This document shows positions 10,136 to 22,573 of a stretch of DNA of 64,000 nt, in pieces. The stretch spans positions 1 through 64,000 of the forward strand of contig JAWZYV010018234.1 in the NCBI GenBank assembly GCA_038373885.1, written 5' to 3'. The translations under genes and the position numbers were made by a program. The first letter of the stretch is position 1; every line of letters starts with the position of its first letter. The notes beneath the pieces were generated by a model. That model had not been told where the DNA came from. It worked only from the letters and a program-made list of their open reading frames with translations, and did not search any database. The DNA is from Cheiracanthium punctorium (taxonomy: Eukaryota; Arthropoda; Arachnida; Araneae; Cheiracanthiidae).

Positions 10136-11905
10136 CTATATTATGTAAATCATATGAACTCCCCCTTTTTTGTATAAATAGTAATTTAGCATGTACAGTA
10201 AAATATAATTTACAAAAAACTATGCAGTTAACCATGTATAGTTTCTTGTAAATTATTTTTCGAACAGAGACTTCATTTTTTTTATTTATTAATGTTAACT
10301 CGGAGTTCACATAAAAAGATTTTTCCCTCTATATTATAAATGTATGGTTCCTTATAAAATGTTTGGGATAAAATGTAAATGCTAAGGAGACGTTTTCGTA
10401 ATACGAAGTATAATAATGTCAGTACTTAAAACTGTGCCCCTTTTATCAAACAGTTTGTCACATGCATAGCCATTTTATCTACTCGAAATTTTTGCCATAA
10501 ATGAGAAACGAATAATGCAAATCCATAGCTTTCATCTAGAAGAACTGAGGAAAATCACCAGTTTAAACTAAATCAATCATTTATACATGTATTTTTCATG
10601 ACTGACTCTTTCCTCCTAAATTTTCATATTTAATTATGTTCAAGTTTTTTCAACGTAAATTGAAAGTATGACAAATGATTGAATTATCATTTACATTATA
10701 CTTTGCATTCTTAATGTCTTGACGTATTTCTGCTTTAAAAAAAAAAAATCAGAGAAAATTCATATCGCAATAATAAGAAAATTCAATAAGTAATAACTCA
10801 TACTGCGAAACTCTTTTCAACGCTTATTTTCCTTCCCCGCTTATAAATGCTTCTATGTTACATCTGTTAAGTGATGACGAAACATGAATGAATTAAAATA
10901 AAAAGAAAAGATTCCAGATGACCTACATATACAACTCTCTATTACGATAGATTGTTTAGAGAATAAAAAAATATATATATGCAACTATACTTCGCACGAG
11001 AGCGCTTTAATAGGAAAAAAAAAATCAGAAATATAATTTTAATAAAAGAAAGATCTACTCCCTCTGACAGCAAAGTATAGTAATAAAGAGGTCAATTATA
11101 TGTAGTGACAAGTGTTCAAATAAAAAAAAAAAAATTGACTTTCAACCACATATAAAGAAGTGGGCCTAAGCCTCGCGGGGGGGCACACAGGTGAGGCCTT
11201 AACAGCAAAATCCGGATAACCGTGAGTAAAAAAGTGCCGCCTATTGTTGTTGTCACGTGGCTTCGACTTTGTTGCCACCACAAGTTCATAAATCTCGAAG
11301 AAATATTAGAAAGGATTTCACCTTTCCATTTCGGATATTTTTTAAGCCGATTCAGTTCTTGAAAAGGCAGTTTTGAAGGATTCTTTCTGAGAGCGTGGCG
11401 CAGGTATGAGGGGCCAAAATGTCGAGCTTGTTTCGTGGCTTACTGTATTGTTGTATTGTTGAGAAAGGATTACGCATTTCTCTTTTTTTTTACATTGCCT
11501 GGCACCCTAAGTGACGTGTTAATCCTTCCAGAGATGTGAACTACAAACAGCTCTTTCGGAACTGCTCTTCCAAATCCTATAATTTAAGCATCTTTATGCT
11601 CAAATTGCTCGGGACATAGCTGAATGCTAAAAAGATAAATTTGTTTATTCACATAGATTCGCGGTTTTTTAGATTGAGCATTTATTTGCTCTTTTTATTT
11701 TCTTTGAACTGGACATTATTTGCCTTCTCAGCTTTGTATAAAGTGGATAGCGGATATAAAAGTGGATTTTTAGTTTTTTTCAAAAAACTATTAGTACTAA
11801 AACATTAACAATATTACAAACTCAACGGAAATTTTTTATGTACCAAAACACCAATCGAAATTACAAATAGGTTGCTAATATATTAGTAAAGGATTAAATG
11901 AATGC
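10136..11905. other. Non-coding stretch
   Basis: AT-rich with a small TA run near 10,970. The GC content rises at 11,160-11,420, including a G run and the donor-like ACAG|GTGAGG and ACC|GTGAGT. No reading frame there looks like protein. No gene called. Confidence 0.5.
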
Positions 11906-11913
11906 AAGAGGGA

Positions 11914-12080
11914 TAGGGAGGGATGCGAGACGGTATTTTGCGAGAAGAGGCAGAGATTTACAGTTCTTTTGTGAGACGAGACAGACAATTTTAAAGATAA
12001 GTATTTACCGAGACCAGATAAATCTTTTTGGGTTTTCTTTTTTGCGAGACGAGACAGGCCTGGTCTCGCGTCTATCCCTA
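11914..12080. mobile_element. hAT-like MITE with GAGACGAGAC repeats (short form)
   Basis: A 167-bp element with inverted ends TAGGGAGGGATGCGAGAC and, reverse complemented, TAGGGATAGACGCGAGAC. Flanking 8-mers aagaggga and aaagggga match at six of eight positions, compatible with an aged 8-bp hAT target duplication. Internal GCGAGACGAGACAGG motifs are shared with the ends of the 2.3-kb element at 16,160-18,452, so the two belong to one family. Confidence 0.75.
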
Positions 12081-12172
12081 AAAGGGGAAATTTCAAATTC
12101 ATGCCATCTGAGAAATCAGCAAAAAAGCTCGAAATTTGACACGATTTAAATATAATTTCCTTTGATAGTCAC

Positions 12173-13028
12173 CAGTGGCGGCTCGTCATTAAGGGCCAGA
12201 GAGGCCTGGCCCCATCGAATAAGCGCCGTCTAAATCAAAGTATTTTCCTATTATGTAAAGCAGTTCTTTCAATAATTTACCTTCATTAAAAAAATACACG
12301 CGTTTTACTCTATTTTAATACTATCCATTAAAAAACGCACTTAAAAAAGCGATAGTTATACGATTTCCCCCCCTATCTAAACCATGCATGGGCCATGGGC
12401 TGGCTTGCCCTGAATGGGGCGTCTCTTCTCCGTTCACCGGGTTGACATATTTGGCATTGAGCACAAAAGCCATACTGACGCGGAATTAACTTGGCTTCCA
12501 AACGGCTTATTTGGCGCTGCCTTCTGGGCCCAGATCTTCGGGACCTCGAACGGTGATCTACACGACCGCACGGGGAAACTTTCGGCAATCGGTAGCTATT
12601 GGCGAAATTTTCCGCCTAGGAGAAAATCATTTTTTGCAGTGCAGTCAGATATTTTTCTGTTTTGTTTTCTTGATTTACGAAAAGCGATGTATAAATGTAT
12701 TTTTTATATATGTGATATTTATTTTAAAATAAATAAATCATCTAAAAATTATGAACAGGCAACTATAAAGAACATAAATATTAAATATTTAAATGTGGCT
12801 TTTTGTTTAGTAATAAAGTAAACTTTTCAATTTAACATAACTAGGTAAAAAATAGCAAAAGTTGTATAGTAAACTCGATAATTATTTGTCATTTGAGAAA
12901 TTTTAAATACTTACGCTGTGTGCACGTGGGGATAGGTTGTTCTATATGTATATATAATTTCGCGATTTTAATTGGCACTATTTTTTTTTTCGGGCCCCAC
13001 CACTGAAACGGGTCACAAGCCGCCCCTG
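12173..13028. mobile_element. Non-autonomous hAT element (CAGTGGCGG ends)
   Basis: An 856-bp element. Its left end is CAGTGGCGGCTCGT and its right end, reverse complemented, is CAGGGGCGGCTTGT. It is flanked by a perfect 8-bp duplication ATAGTCAC (12,165-12,172 and 13,029-13,036), diagnostic of hAT-type insertion. The interior at 12,360-12,610 is distinctly GC-richer than its surroundings, but both strands lack a recognisable transposase. The short frames there are not hAT proteins that I recognise. Confidence 0.9.
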
Positions 13029-13036
13029 ATAGTCAC

Positions 13037-13686
13037 TATGAAACTGTTTTGAACATAGTTTCATGCCACTTAGTTTAATGACTACACTCTAAAATGTTTT
13101 CTTAACCAACGATTAAGAAAACTTACGATATCGATTTGTCCGTCTATCTGTAGATCCTGTCTTTTGATTTACACATATATAAAATATTGAGCCAAGATCT
13201 GTGTACTTGTTTGTGAGTCAGACTCATCAATCTGACTGTTAAGATCTGTGCATCTGACTGTTCTGTCTCTTGACTCAACTACCTGTGAGGTATTACAGGA
13301 AAGCTGGAAAATTTAAAATTTATGGACACATTTGCTATAACAAGCTAACTATTGACAAATACCCCCACGGAGGGCACCCCATCGGCCTAGATCCCAACGC
13401 AGATAATTGGCCGTATTCCCACCAACATACAAACCTATTGATAAAGATGTGCAAAGCTTTTGTATCACTTTTATTTATACATATGCAAAAAAAATGTTTT
13501 CAGAGAATGGATTGTGTTTCAGACCTAACGATTTCTTTTGCACATGTCTTATTCTTCTAGTACTGTAACATATTACACCTTACTATTTCCTGTAATTACA
13601 ATATCAAATGTAACTCTCTACTATCGGTACTTCAGATGTTTTTAGTCATCAAAGAAGTTTTTATTTTTTATTTATTTATTTTTTAA
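13037..13686. other. Non-coding stretch
   Basis: A GC-balanced block at 13,270-13,450 can be read as protein on either strand but fits no known family and has no splice support. The rest is AT-rich. Confidence 0.45.
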
Positions 13687-14810
13687 GCACTAGAGTGCTA
13701 TTTCGTTCAATCCGGGTTTCTCTGTCGACAGAATTTGTGAACATATTTTTCTGGACCGATCTGCGTCGACAAGATTTCGTAGTCTTTTTCAGATGGGTTG
13801 CCAGAAAGCAGGGGGGACTGGTGTATAAAATGTTAAAAATTGCCAATCTTTGCATTTTTTTTTAATCGCGAAACTGAACCTAGCTTGGTGACATCTTCCA
13901 TATTTGGTGAGAAACTGGCATACACCACAGTTTATTACAAAGTATAGTTAGAATATGCCTGACGAAGATTGTAAAACAGTTCTTGTAGGCGATTTTAATA
14001 CAGATTTGAATTCCAAAGGTGTGTTTTATGGAAAATACGCTAACACTCATGGATTACGATCACAGATTTAGGAATACCTAGATGAAGCACCTAATGCTCT
14101 TAATCGTGTACATTTTGATGCCACTACGCATCTTATTTATCCACTATCATAGCTGCCGTCAATGTAAAATGGAACATTAATTGCATTATTTTATGAAATT
14201 AAATAAATTCGAGGCGGAATATTTAGATACAAGTACTTTTGCAAGTACAGATTGTCCTAAAATAATTGAACGTATTAATTGAAAGATTTCCTAAAATAAT
14301 TATCATTTACGTTACTGCCATTCTGCACATGCGCATGCCACTATGATGGTTACCGCAACAAGTTTTCTCCCGCTATACTCAATTTAGAGATTCCTGTATC
14401 TATGATTATGATACTCTTTCCAGTCCGTATTTATAAAAGTGAAGCATAGTTAGAGTATGCCTGACGATGATAGTAAACGGTTTTAGTAAGCAATTTTAAT
14501 ATTGATTTCAATTCTGAAAAAGTGTTTTATGGAATAAGAAAGATAAACACGGCACACTCATGGATTATGATGCACATTCCAAACAGAATTTATGAGGGTG
14601 AAAATAGAATATGCTCAGCGAAGACTGTGAAACAATTTTAGTAGGCGATTTTAGTGTATATTTCGATCACAAAGAAACGTTTTATGGAACAAGGAATAAA
14701 ATACGTCACTCTCATGAATAATGATACACTTTCCAACTTAATGGAATAAGGAATTAAAATAGGGATGATGCATGGGTTATGATGCGTTTTATATATATAT
14801 ATATATAACT
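13687..14810 (+). mobile_element. Degenerate Helitron copy with GDFN module repeats
   Basis: It is recognisably related to the Helitrons at 21,069 and 24,584. The head-proximal phrase around 13,690-13,830 (AGTGCTATTTC, TTTGCATT) matches theirs with many changes. The module reading GTAGGCGATTTTAATA recurs about three times (near 13,988, 14,478 and 14,640). Translated, the best copy gives VGDFNTDLNSK, an endonuclease/exonuclease/phosphatase-like GDFN motif. Each module ends in ACACTCATG...TATGAT. No Helitron CTAG terminus is visible; the copy fades into a TA run near 14,800. Confidence 0.6.
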
Positions 14811-16151
14811 TAATGCATATTTAAAATATAAATTCTTTTAAGAAGGGGGGGGGATGCATTATCTGAAAACTGTAGTCATTATTTTGAAAAACGCAAGTAT
14901 TGCATGCGATAAAGATTTGTTAAATGTAATCTGCTTGAATACAGAGTAAGCAGAGGTATTCATTTGATTGGGATTTATTAACTTTAAATTAAAAGTAAAG
15001 CACAGTCACTATTCAAAAAAAGGACAAATGTAACATGCGTGATCTGAATGCAAGACCTTAGATACATAATAGCGTAACAAGAACTGCACGGTTAAGAGCT
15101 TTTAGTTCAGATTATTATGCGCCCAAAATCACAATGTTTCGATGCTTACTCTTTATACAAACTGTTTCCATACAATATACTGTTGAACTTTTTAACCATT
15201 TATTTTCAAATTGGAACATTATCTTCCCGTAAATAAATACCTTTGATAAACACTTAGTTCAGTACAAGTATCTGATTTATACGTGTAATTTTAGAACATA
15301 CTTAAATGTAGTTAGTGTTTTATGTCCGGTTTTTATTGTACGGTTGCAAACATTGGAGAACTATAAATCTTTCATATTTGTTGCATGTTTAACAGATGCT
15401 TTACATGAAAAAGTACTTGCTTATCTTAGAAATAAACTCCACTGAATTAACAGAAACATCCTTCAATAACTGATCTAAAACCTTAAACGTTTTGTAGTAA
15501 TACTTTTCATGAACTAAGTTTCATCTTTCCAGAACAAAGTTTCAAGTTTGTTAGATGCGTCGTGTCAAATTCCATTAACACCGCTAACAACAAAAGAAGG
15601 TCATTTTATGTGTCTGCATTGAATAAATGAGACGTTATTACATACTTTCGCCCCTTCCTTTCAACCTCTTGATCAGTGGTGTGATCTTTTAAAAAGGAAC
15701 TTGATGAAACTCATTAGAAGTATAAGGACATTCTTTTTCTAAGGAACATCATATAAAGTTAACATATTTACCTGCAGTTTTTTTAACACCTTTACATTTT
15801 TGGCTTTCTGGATAAATCATAATGTTAAAGAAAAAAAAAGTGTTCAATTTCTTCATTCCTTCCTCTTCAGTCACTTGCTAACCCTTAAGGTTAGAAGCGG
15901 TATACTTTGAAGTGGGTGTTTAAAAGGGTGATGTATATTATTATATCAAGAAAGAATTTCTTATGAGAAAATTTGCTTAATTGAAACGTCGGAAAATAAT
16001 CTCAAAAGGCTTTTATGTTATATAAAAGTGATTAGCTTGTATAATGCACATAAGTTCTACATGGAATGCATTCTTTCACTTATTTACAAAATATCTCTTT
16101 ACTATCTTAACTGCAGTATGCATAAAATATTGCATGCATATGTAATAATAA
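14811..16151. other. Non-coding stretch
   Basis: A G9 run lies near 14,846. Otherwise AT-rich sequence with no supportable gene, repeat or terminus. Confidence 0.5.
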
Positions 16152-16159
16152 ATCACGTT

Positions 16160-18452
16160 TAGGGATGGATACGAGACGCGAGACGAGACAGGCAATTTTT
16201 TGTGAGACGAGAAAGGAAAAATTTTGCGAGACGAGAAAGAATGTTGTCTCGCGCAAGATTTCTCGTCGCGCAAGATTTCTCGTCTTAAATTTACGATACG
16301 AATTACTTTTCAGTCAGAATTGCAGTGCTGTATTTGAGGAGGTATGCCATCCTGAGGAGGGAGGGCACACTTTGTCTGATGCCTCTACTGTTTAACTTAC
16401 GTCTCCTTTGTTATCGTTCCTGGTACACTATCAACAAGCACACTACTATACACACAAACACCTAACATTTAAAATTATACAGCACGAGGTATATACAATA
16501 CACACAAAGGAGAGGATAAAGAAAGAAACTGGAAAAAAGAAAGAGAAGAGAAGAGTAGAACACAGAAAAATAAAAAGTAAACAGAGGAAAGGCGGTACAG
16601 TAAGTCCAAAGCCTGACCATATTTAGATGGGACCAAGGAGCACTAAATTTGAGGCTCCTGTTACTATCATAAACATTTCAACCAATTTTTTACTGCTGTT
16701 GAGTTTCGCAATGCAAAGCTTTTTTAAGATTTCCTAAATTGAATTTTAAAATTACTTACATATATTTGTGCAAGCTGCTTTTGAATATTATTTTTACTTT
16801 AACATTTATAACCCATTTGTATCATTAGCTCATATGGACGCTAAGTCAGGCATGGCTATTATATGACACTCCTGTTCGTACTTTTGAAATTTCATTTTAA
16901 GAAACAACGAAACTATAATATAATACTTCAATTATCCTTTATAAAAGAAATATATTTATATTTTTTATCATTTATGCTTAGTACTTTTCCGTTTAAGACA
17001 TTTTCCACTTAAAATGTTCGATCAAATCTAGGAAAAGTTCTTTTAACACACACACACACTCACACGTGTGTGTGTGTGTGTGTATTGTTGGTTGTATAAG
17101 TGGGTTCCACCGTATATGTATTGTTATATGTCTATCTAGATAATAATTTTATGGGGAAATAAACCCACTATCTATGAATTTATATATAATAATTACAGAA
17201 TGATTTTTTAAAGAAACCATTCATTTATTAATTTGCGCAGAGTAATTGTTGCTTGTAAATAAAAACCAATGGAATTCAATCATCTTGTTAGAGAACTTTC
17301 TTTTAGATTATTCTTTTAATTACCCCCCCCCCCAATTGATCACTGATGTCAACATAGATATTCGGTTTCATAGTTCTGATAATTTTTGTTTTTTGTAAAT
17401 ATTTAGATAGCTTAAAAATGAGGTTTGAATTGCATGCAAGTTTTAATGTCTAATTCATATTTACGCATAATCCAGAATTATGAATAAATTATTCAAGTAT
17501 GCTATCAATTTTTTTCATGGAAAAAATTGCAAACTTATTTAGAATGTCTGGCTATAATTATTACATTTTTTGAAAGTGTTGATGCAAGTATGCTTACTTT
17601 CACATTTTATGCTCCAATTGGAAACTCAATAAATGTGAATTTTTGTTTACTTATAATACTGGCTACATTTCATCAAAATGGATGAATAGGTATATGTAAT
17701 TAAATCTTATGGGTATTTCATATTTTACTCTTAAATAAATTAATATTTATAAATAAAATATTTCATCAGTTATTAAAAATGCTTCTTTCACCATAAGCCA
17801 AGCTATGCGAACGTAAATGAATGATCTACTGGAGCGATTTCGCTAAAACAACGCTGGGTCCCACGGAGCATTCAAAGATACATGCTGAGAAGCAACTCTG
17901 GTCACAAGTCTTCTGTGTTGTCTCTTCTTTGATGGTGTGAATGAACATGTTAAACCCGTTTTCCTATTAAATATGAAACTCATATCTCATACTCTAAAAC
18001 GAGAAGGGGATAAGCAACCTTCACTATAATTATCCCGTCCCCAAATGAAACTTTTATGAATTCACTATTCCGCTTGGTTAGATTAAAATTTTATGAAACT
18101 CCCATCAACCATACTTATTACATTTACGCAGTTCCGAAAATAAATAAATAAAAACAAATATTTTTTCGATGTCATGTCACATTATATTTACGGATTAAAT
18201 CTGAATTTTTATCACTTCAAATGCACATATGAGTCAATATGGTAACTAATATATGTACTAATGTGGTAATACTAATTCTTATTATTAATATTAATTTTCA
18301 ATAAAATAGTATTAATATTACAAAAAATATGGTAACACAATCACAGTCCTTAATTCTGCGAGACTCGCGAGACGTGAGACGAGGCGAAACAGAGGTTTAT
18401 GACTGCAAGACGAGACGAGACAGCCCTGTTTCTCGTCTCGCGTCCCTCCCTA
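16160..18452. mobile_element. 2.3-kb hAT-like element with GAGACGAGAC subterminal repeats
   Basis: The left end TAGGGATGGATACGAGACGC and the reverse complement of the right end TAGGGAGGGACGCGAGACGA are inverted termini. They are flanked by the perfect 8-bp direct repeat ATCACGTT (16,152-16,159 and 18,453-18,460). Each end carries several copies of GCGAGACGAGA in both orientations over 110-130 bp, the usual hAT subterminal pattern. The 2-kb body has no intact transposase. A GC-balanced piece at 17,830-17,945 reads open for about 38 codons but matches nothing known to me. The matching TSD argues that both ends belong to one element rather than two MITEs. Confidence 0.82.
17048..17083. repeat. 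Palindromic CA/TG microsatellite
   Basis: A CA-dinucleotide run switches through CACACGTGTG into a TG run of similar length, so the tract is self-complementary and can fold into a hairpin. It lies inside the 16,160-18,452 element. Confidence 0.85.
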
Positions 18453-18460
18453 ATCACGTT

Positions 18461-19001
18461 CATCTAATGAAAATATTTCTAAACTGCTGAAAAGAAAGAT
18501 TGATGCATCTTTTGTCTGTTTTCAGTTCACCTATGACGAATGAGAAAATTATTCAGATTCAAGTGTTCATCCAGAATCCCAAAATTATTAACACTCATTG
18601 TTCTTTAACCTTTTTAAGGACTTTAGTTACTCTACCGTAATAAAAATCACTATAAAAGAACCAGAAGAAGACTCAAAAATCCCCAAAACGTAAGACAGGA
18701 ACCTCTGTTCTTCACTCTAATAAGAAACTTTTTGAATATATCTAATTACTCAATTTCTCATTTTTATTACTAATCACTTATATCGTGTGCATTATTGTCT
18801 TTGCAAATCATTAAAATGAATGGGTTGTAAAAATCAATGGGCGCCTTAAAAGACTGCAAGCCATTGACAAATTCTAAAGCCTTTGAAACTTCCAAGAAGA
18901 TACATAAAAACATTACATATTCTTTAAAAGTAACATGCAGAATGCAGTTTTCTATGGATAACGAACTGGTATTTAAATCCATTTAAATTTCAGATTCTGA
19001 G
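18461..19001. other. Non-coding stretch
   Basis: AT-rich. A minus-strand open frame at 18,770-18,982 has no recognisable domain. Nothing supportable. Confidence 0.5.
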
Positions 19002-19003
19002 TA

Positions 19004-19732
19004 TACAGTGTGCCCGCAAAAGTCTGTTGTCACCCCAATAATTTCTGAACGGCAGGAGTCTAGGTATAGTAAACTTGCCATGCGCTACGCAAGAAAACCG
19101 CTTTCTAGGCCACCTGTCGTCTGAATTAGAAGTTAACGTTCTTATCTCAAAAACGGTACGAGATACAGAAAGAAAGTCAAACACAGTCAAGTTGTTTAGC
19201 ATCACCGATTTATTTAAAAAAGACATCTTGAGCACATTTACGTCAAAACTTACGTCAAAACAAGGCGTAAAAACTTGTTATTGGTGCTTTTGACAGCGGG
19301 TCACCCAAAATATTGTACAACTTGCAGCGTTAGTTTCAGACCAGCTTCTAGATGTGTATTGTTGCTGAAAAAAAAGGCATTTAGCATGAAGGATAAATGA
19401 GCTTAATATCAGGTAAGTACAGTTTTGAAAAATTCGATCTAGCAAATGTGCGTTTTATGCCTTCTGTTCGGAGCATTATTGTGCAAATTAGTTAGCATCA
19501 TGTGCAGATTAAAGTGTCTTTTTCTACTAAATCGATGAGCCTGAACAACTTTGTAATTCACTTTTTTCCCCGTATCTCGAATCGTTATAATTTAGCCGAC
19601 ATGTGGAGCCGTGAGAGGTTTCCTTGCGTAGCGCATGGCAGCTTTATCACACCTAGACCCTACTTTTATAACTATAGCTCTTGCCGTTCAGAAATTATTG
19701 GGGTGGCAGCGAACTTTAGCGGGCAAACTGTA
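19004..19732. mobile_element. Long-TIR element (TACAGTGTGCCCGC ends), copy 1
   Basis: A 729-bp element starting TACAGTGTGCCCGCAAAAGT. Its end, reverse complemented, reads TACAGTTTGCCCGCTAAAGT. It is flanked by TA on both sides (19,002-19,003 and 19,733-19,734). Homology between the arms continues inward for about 200 bp: TTGCGTAGCGCATGGC on the right matches the complement of the left arm, as does the ATCGATGAGCCTGAACAAC region. The central part is unpaired. TA targets and TACAGTG ends fit Tc1/mariner-related MITEs. A diverged relative occupies 61,939-62,830. Confidence 0.82.
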
Positions 19733-19734
19733 TA

Positions 19735-20297
19735 ATGTTTTAAAACTGTGACTGTGGGAGGAAGTTAGGTGTTTTGTTAGACATCACTTTAACACCCTAA
19801 TGTTGTGCTTTGAATTAAAAACATTTTTCTTAGAACCACAGTAACACTTGATATTAAAAACCTGCATTTTTATTATTTCATCCTTCAGAACTATTACTGC
19901 AATCCAGAAAACAATTTCGAATGCAATTGATTTTCTAACATCTGATTTTTTCATCTTCATATGAATTATTAATTCATTGCAATAGAAAAACTTTTTTAGT
20001 CAGAGTTTTCATAAGTAATTAACATCAATGAAAATAGCAGCTAATTTTAAGGTCTTTTTTCTTTATGCTATAAGTAATAAATTATTATAAAACGCAACTC
20101 AGATTATTTCATTATTTACTGCAGACTTCAGTTCTAACACAGCCTTTCAGCAAAACAGCTATTAATATTTCGTTATCACTGTCCCATCTAAAAACAATGT
20201 TTAAATCAATATCGCTAAGTGGTTGGTGTTTCAGCCCAACACATTGAAAAGATAGTTTCGAATGTTCTTTGATTAGCGACAACACAATTGGTGATAA
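19735..20297. other. Non-coding stretch upstream of candidate exon A
   Basis: No terminal repeats or coding frames seen. A possible 3' splice site, GGTGTTTCAG, lies at about 20,235. The frame used in exon A has a stop at 20,295-20,297, so that acceptor cannot serve the proposed frame. Confidence 0.45.
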
Positions 20298-20306
20298 CCA
20301 TCAAAG

Positions 20307-20418
20307 GAAGATGATGACCAGAAGAAAAAACTGGAGTCGCCCAATCACGTTTCTGGCACTCTTAATATCAGTCAGCGCTGTTGGTTGCATGAAGAGGCAT
20401 GGGTGCAATTAGCAGTAG
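20307..20418 (+). CDS. Candidate coding exon A (host gene, unrecognised)
   Basis: A GC-balanced island in AT-rich DNA. One plus-strand frame is open from 20,298 to a consensus 5' splice site, GCAGTAG|GTGAGT, after base 20,418. It reads ...HVSGTLNISQRCWLHEEA, then WVQLAV plus one base of a split Gly codon. The exon ends in phase 1, exactly the phase in which exon B (23,968) begins. The 5' boundary is uncertain. Weak acceptors exist near 20,306; a better pyrimidine tract precedes CAG at 20,371 or 20,375, which would leave only about 45 bases. An overlapping short frame, 20,311-20,412, begins MMTRRKNWSRP and has a hydrophobic stretch like a signal peptide. I judge it less likely because it stops before the donor. 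I do not recognise the protein. Confidence 0.35.
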
Positions 20419-21077
20419 GTGAGTCAATTATAGTATGCACCCCGTAATCGATTAACCATTACTTCCTGGATTCTTAAGGTACATTTAGACAATGCCAGAA
20501 AAATAAAAGTCGGTGAAAATGAATAAAAAAATCACCCGAACTATCTGTTTATAAGGAGTTTAATGCTTAAGCAAGTAATTGATCTATAAACTATAAATGG
20601 AAGAATTGCGTGAAGGATTTCAGTTCATAGCTTAATTGAAAAACGTGTGAATGAAAAAGCGAAAGTTAATGGTTCTTGTTGATTGTTAGATGTTAGTAAA
20701 ATGTAGTCAAAGCATTGCTTTCAGCTAATGAGGCGATGGAGTTACGATGGGGTCAAAATTCCAGCAGAATTGTGTGGAATCTTACAAAAATAAATAAATA
20801 AATAAATAAAAGGATAATAATAATAATAATAATAATAGAAACTGAGAAAAAAAACGATATTCTATCGTTAGATACACAATTGGCACTGGTATACTTCTTT
20901 ACAAGCTATTTTACGATCATTATGAAGTTAAACAAAGATTTCTCTCTGACAGATTTATCTCAGTAAAAACCTTCGTAAACTGGACAGTAAAAACTGCGAG
21001 AATTTGAATTAATAAAAGCAAAATCTAACACTTGAAGATTCATGGCCTTATATATTTTCTAAATTAAATCTAATATA

Positions 21078-21657
21078 TCAGGTTGTAACGAAAGTTTTCC
21101 GCCAGATTTGCCTGAGTCAGCTCACGCGGTACCCAGCTATTGACCTTATATGCCAAGTTTATGCGATGCTTAACGCGACTAATGGACATGGCACTAAAGT
21201 CTAACTCTTTTAGCTAGCTCTCGTGGATAAGTATTTTATCTTCTTCCACAAATTCTCGTAGGCATGCCTCATCAGCATCAGTAGGCCGGCCAGAGCGCTC
21301 TGCTTCTTTAATATCCTAGTCATCGTTTTTGAACTTTCGATACCAAATTTTCTCAGTGTTATATGATATACAACAGTAGTACCTTAAGCTCTACACATGA
21401 TTCAGTGTCACTCTGTAGCTGACTTTTTGCAACAGAACTGAGAGTAAATGATGGATCAATCTGGTAGCGTGGTAGTTCTTTTCAGACACCTTAATCATAA
21501 CGATATTGTTTTACAGATTTCACAAAAACAGTGATCTAAAACAAGTCTTTTCTTTCAAATAACAAAAATCGTTTTACAAAATATTGGCAAAGACACCAAC
21601 GCGAACTGCTTGTGCAGGCAATACTTGGAGTGGCGGAAAACTTTCGTTACAACCTAA
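21078..21657 (-). mobile_element. Deleted mariner inserted in Helitron head
   Basis: TIRs T(C/T)AGGTTGTAACGAAAG plus TTTTCCGCCA lie at both ends, flanked by TA at 21,076-21,077 and 21,658-21,659. Removing the element and one TA restores the Helitron head exactly as seen in copy 2. Minus-strand translation gives mariner N-terminal pieces: an RSGRPTDADEA hinge, then a segment ending VNSWVPRELTQ, like the conserved WVPHEL box before the catalytic domain. The DD34D catalytic domain is absent and a stop interrupts the helix-turn-helix region. The element is therefore a short, inactive deletion derivative. Confidence 0.9.
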
Positions 21658-22406
21658 TATAAAATTCTCCTGTCACAATGTTAGTCACCTAACTCCTCCG
21701 AAACCACTCGACCAATTTTAATGAAATTTTTTATGTATATTCGTTAGGTCTGAGAATAGGTTTTTAACTATGTTTCATACCCCTAAGTCATAAAGGCGGA
21801 CCACCCCAAAATGTTTAGCCCCAGAGTGCTATTCATTTCAATCAGGATTTCTGTGTAGACATTAGCATGTCGAGTCACTTTTCAAATGTGTTTGCCAGAT
21901 AATGTGGAGAGGGGGGAGGGCGTTAATAAAATGGTGAAAGTTTCACAAGGTTTGCAATTTTTGATAATTGATCGCCAAATGTGGTGCCAAAACGTGACAA
22001 TTTATTTTAAATATATTTCGCGTATAGTTAGAAAACGCCTGGCGTATATTGTAAAAGAGTTTTATTAGGCGATTTTAATATAGATTTCTATTCCGAAGAA
22101 GTGCTCTGTGGAACAAGAAAGGAAAACACGGTACACTCGTGGATTATGATGCCCATTCCAAACAGCATTTAAAATGTCTTTGCGGTATAGTTGGAATATG
22201 CCTACAGGAAGAATATGCCTGGCGAAGATTGTAAAACAGTTTCAGTAGGCGATTTTAAGATAGATTTCGATTCCAAAGATGTGATTTAGATACAAGAAAG
22301 AGTTGATTTCTATTTTAACGCCCCCACTCTCGCCAACCTAAAAAATCCCCGTACTTTGGCGAGCTTTGCAGTCATGGGTCTCTGGGAGTTATGCACAAGT
22401 TTCAAC

Positions 22407-22573
22407 AGTACTTACGCATTATCCCGGCGGTCCGCCAAGACAAGCAATTTTTCACCAAGATAAATGCCGGGCACATGAAATTGTTGATGGTTTGGAATAC
22501 GATTGGCAACGTATTTAAAATCTACGAAAAAGTAGTTTGGCGGAAGTGACCGCCGGGATAATACGTAAGTACC
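22407..22573. mobile_element. 167-bp MITE nested in Helitron copy 1
   Basis: The termini, (A/G)GTACTTACG then ATTATCCCGGCGGTC, are inverted at the two ends. The element is flanked by the 8-bp direct repeat GTTTCAAC (22,399-22,406 and 22,574-22,581). The 8-bp duplication suggests a hAT-type or another 8-bp-target transposase; the GGTACTTA end is not one I can assign. The same MITE sits at the same place in Helitron copy 2. Confidence 0.8.

Noticed and set aside
19405..19416. Perfect-looking splice donor AATATCAG|GTAAGT
   Set aside because: It lies inside the long-TIR element with no open frame leading into it.
20311..20412. 33-codon frame with a signal-peptide-like hydrophobic stretch
   Set aside because: It stops before the good splice donor and overlaps exon A in another frame. 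The exon A reading joins in phase to exon B and is preferred.
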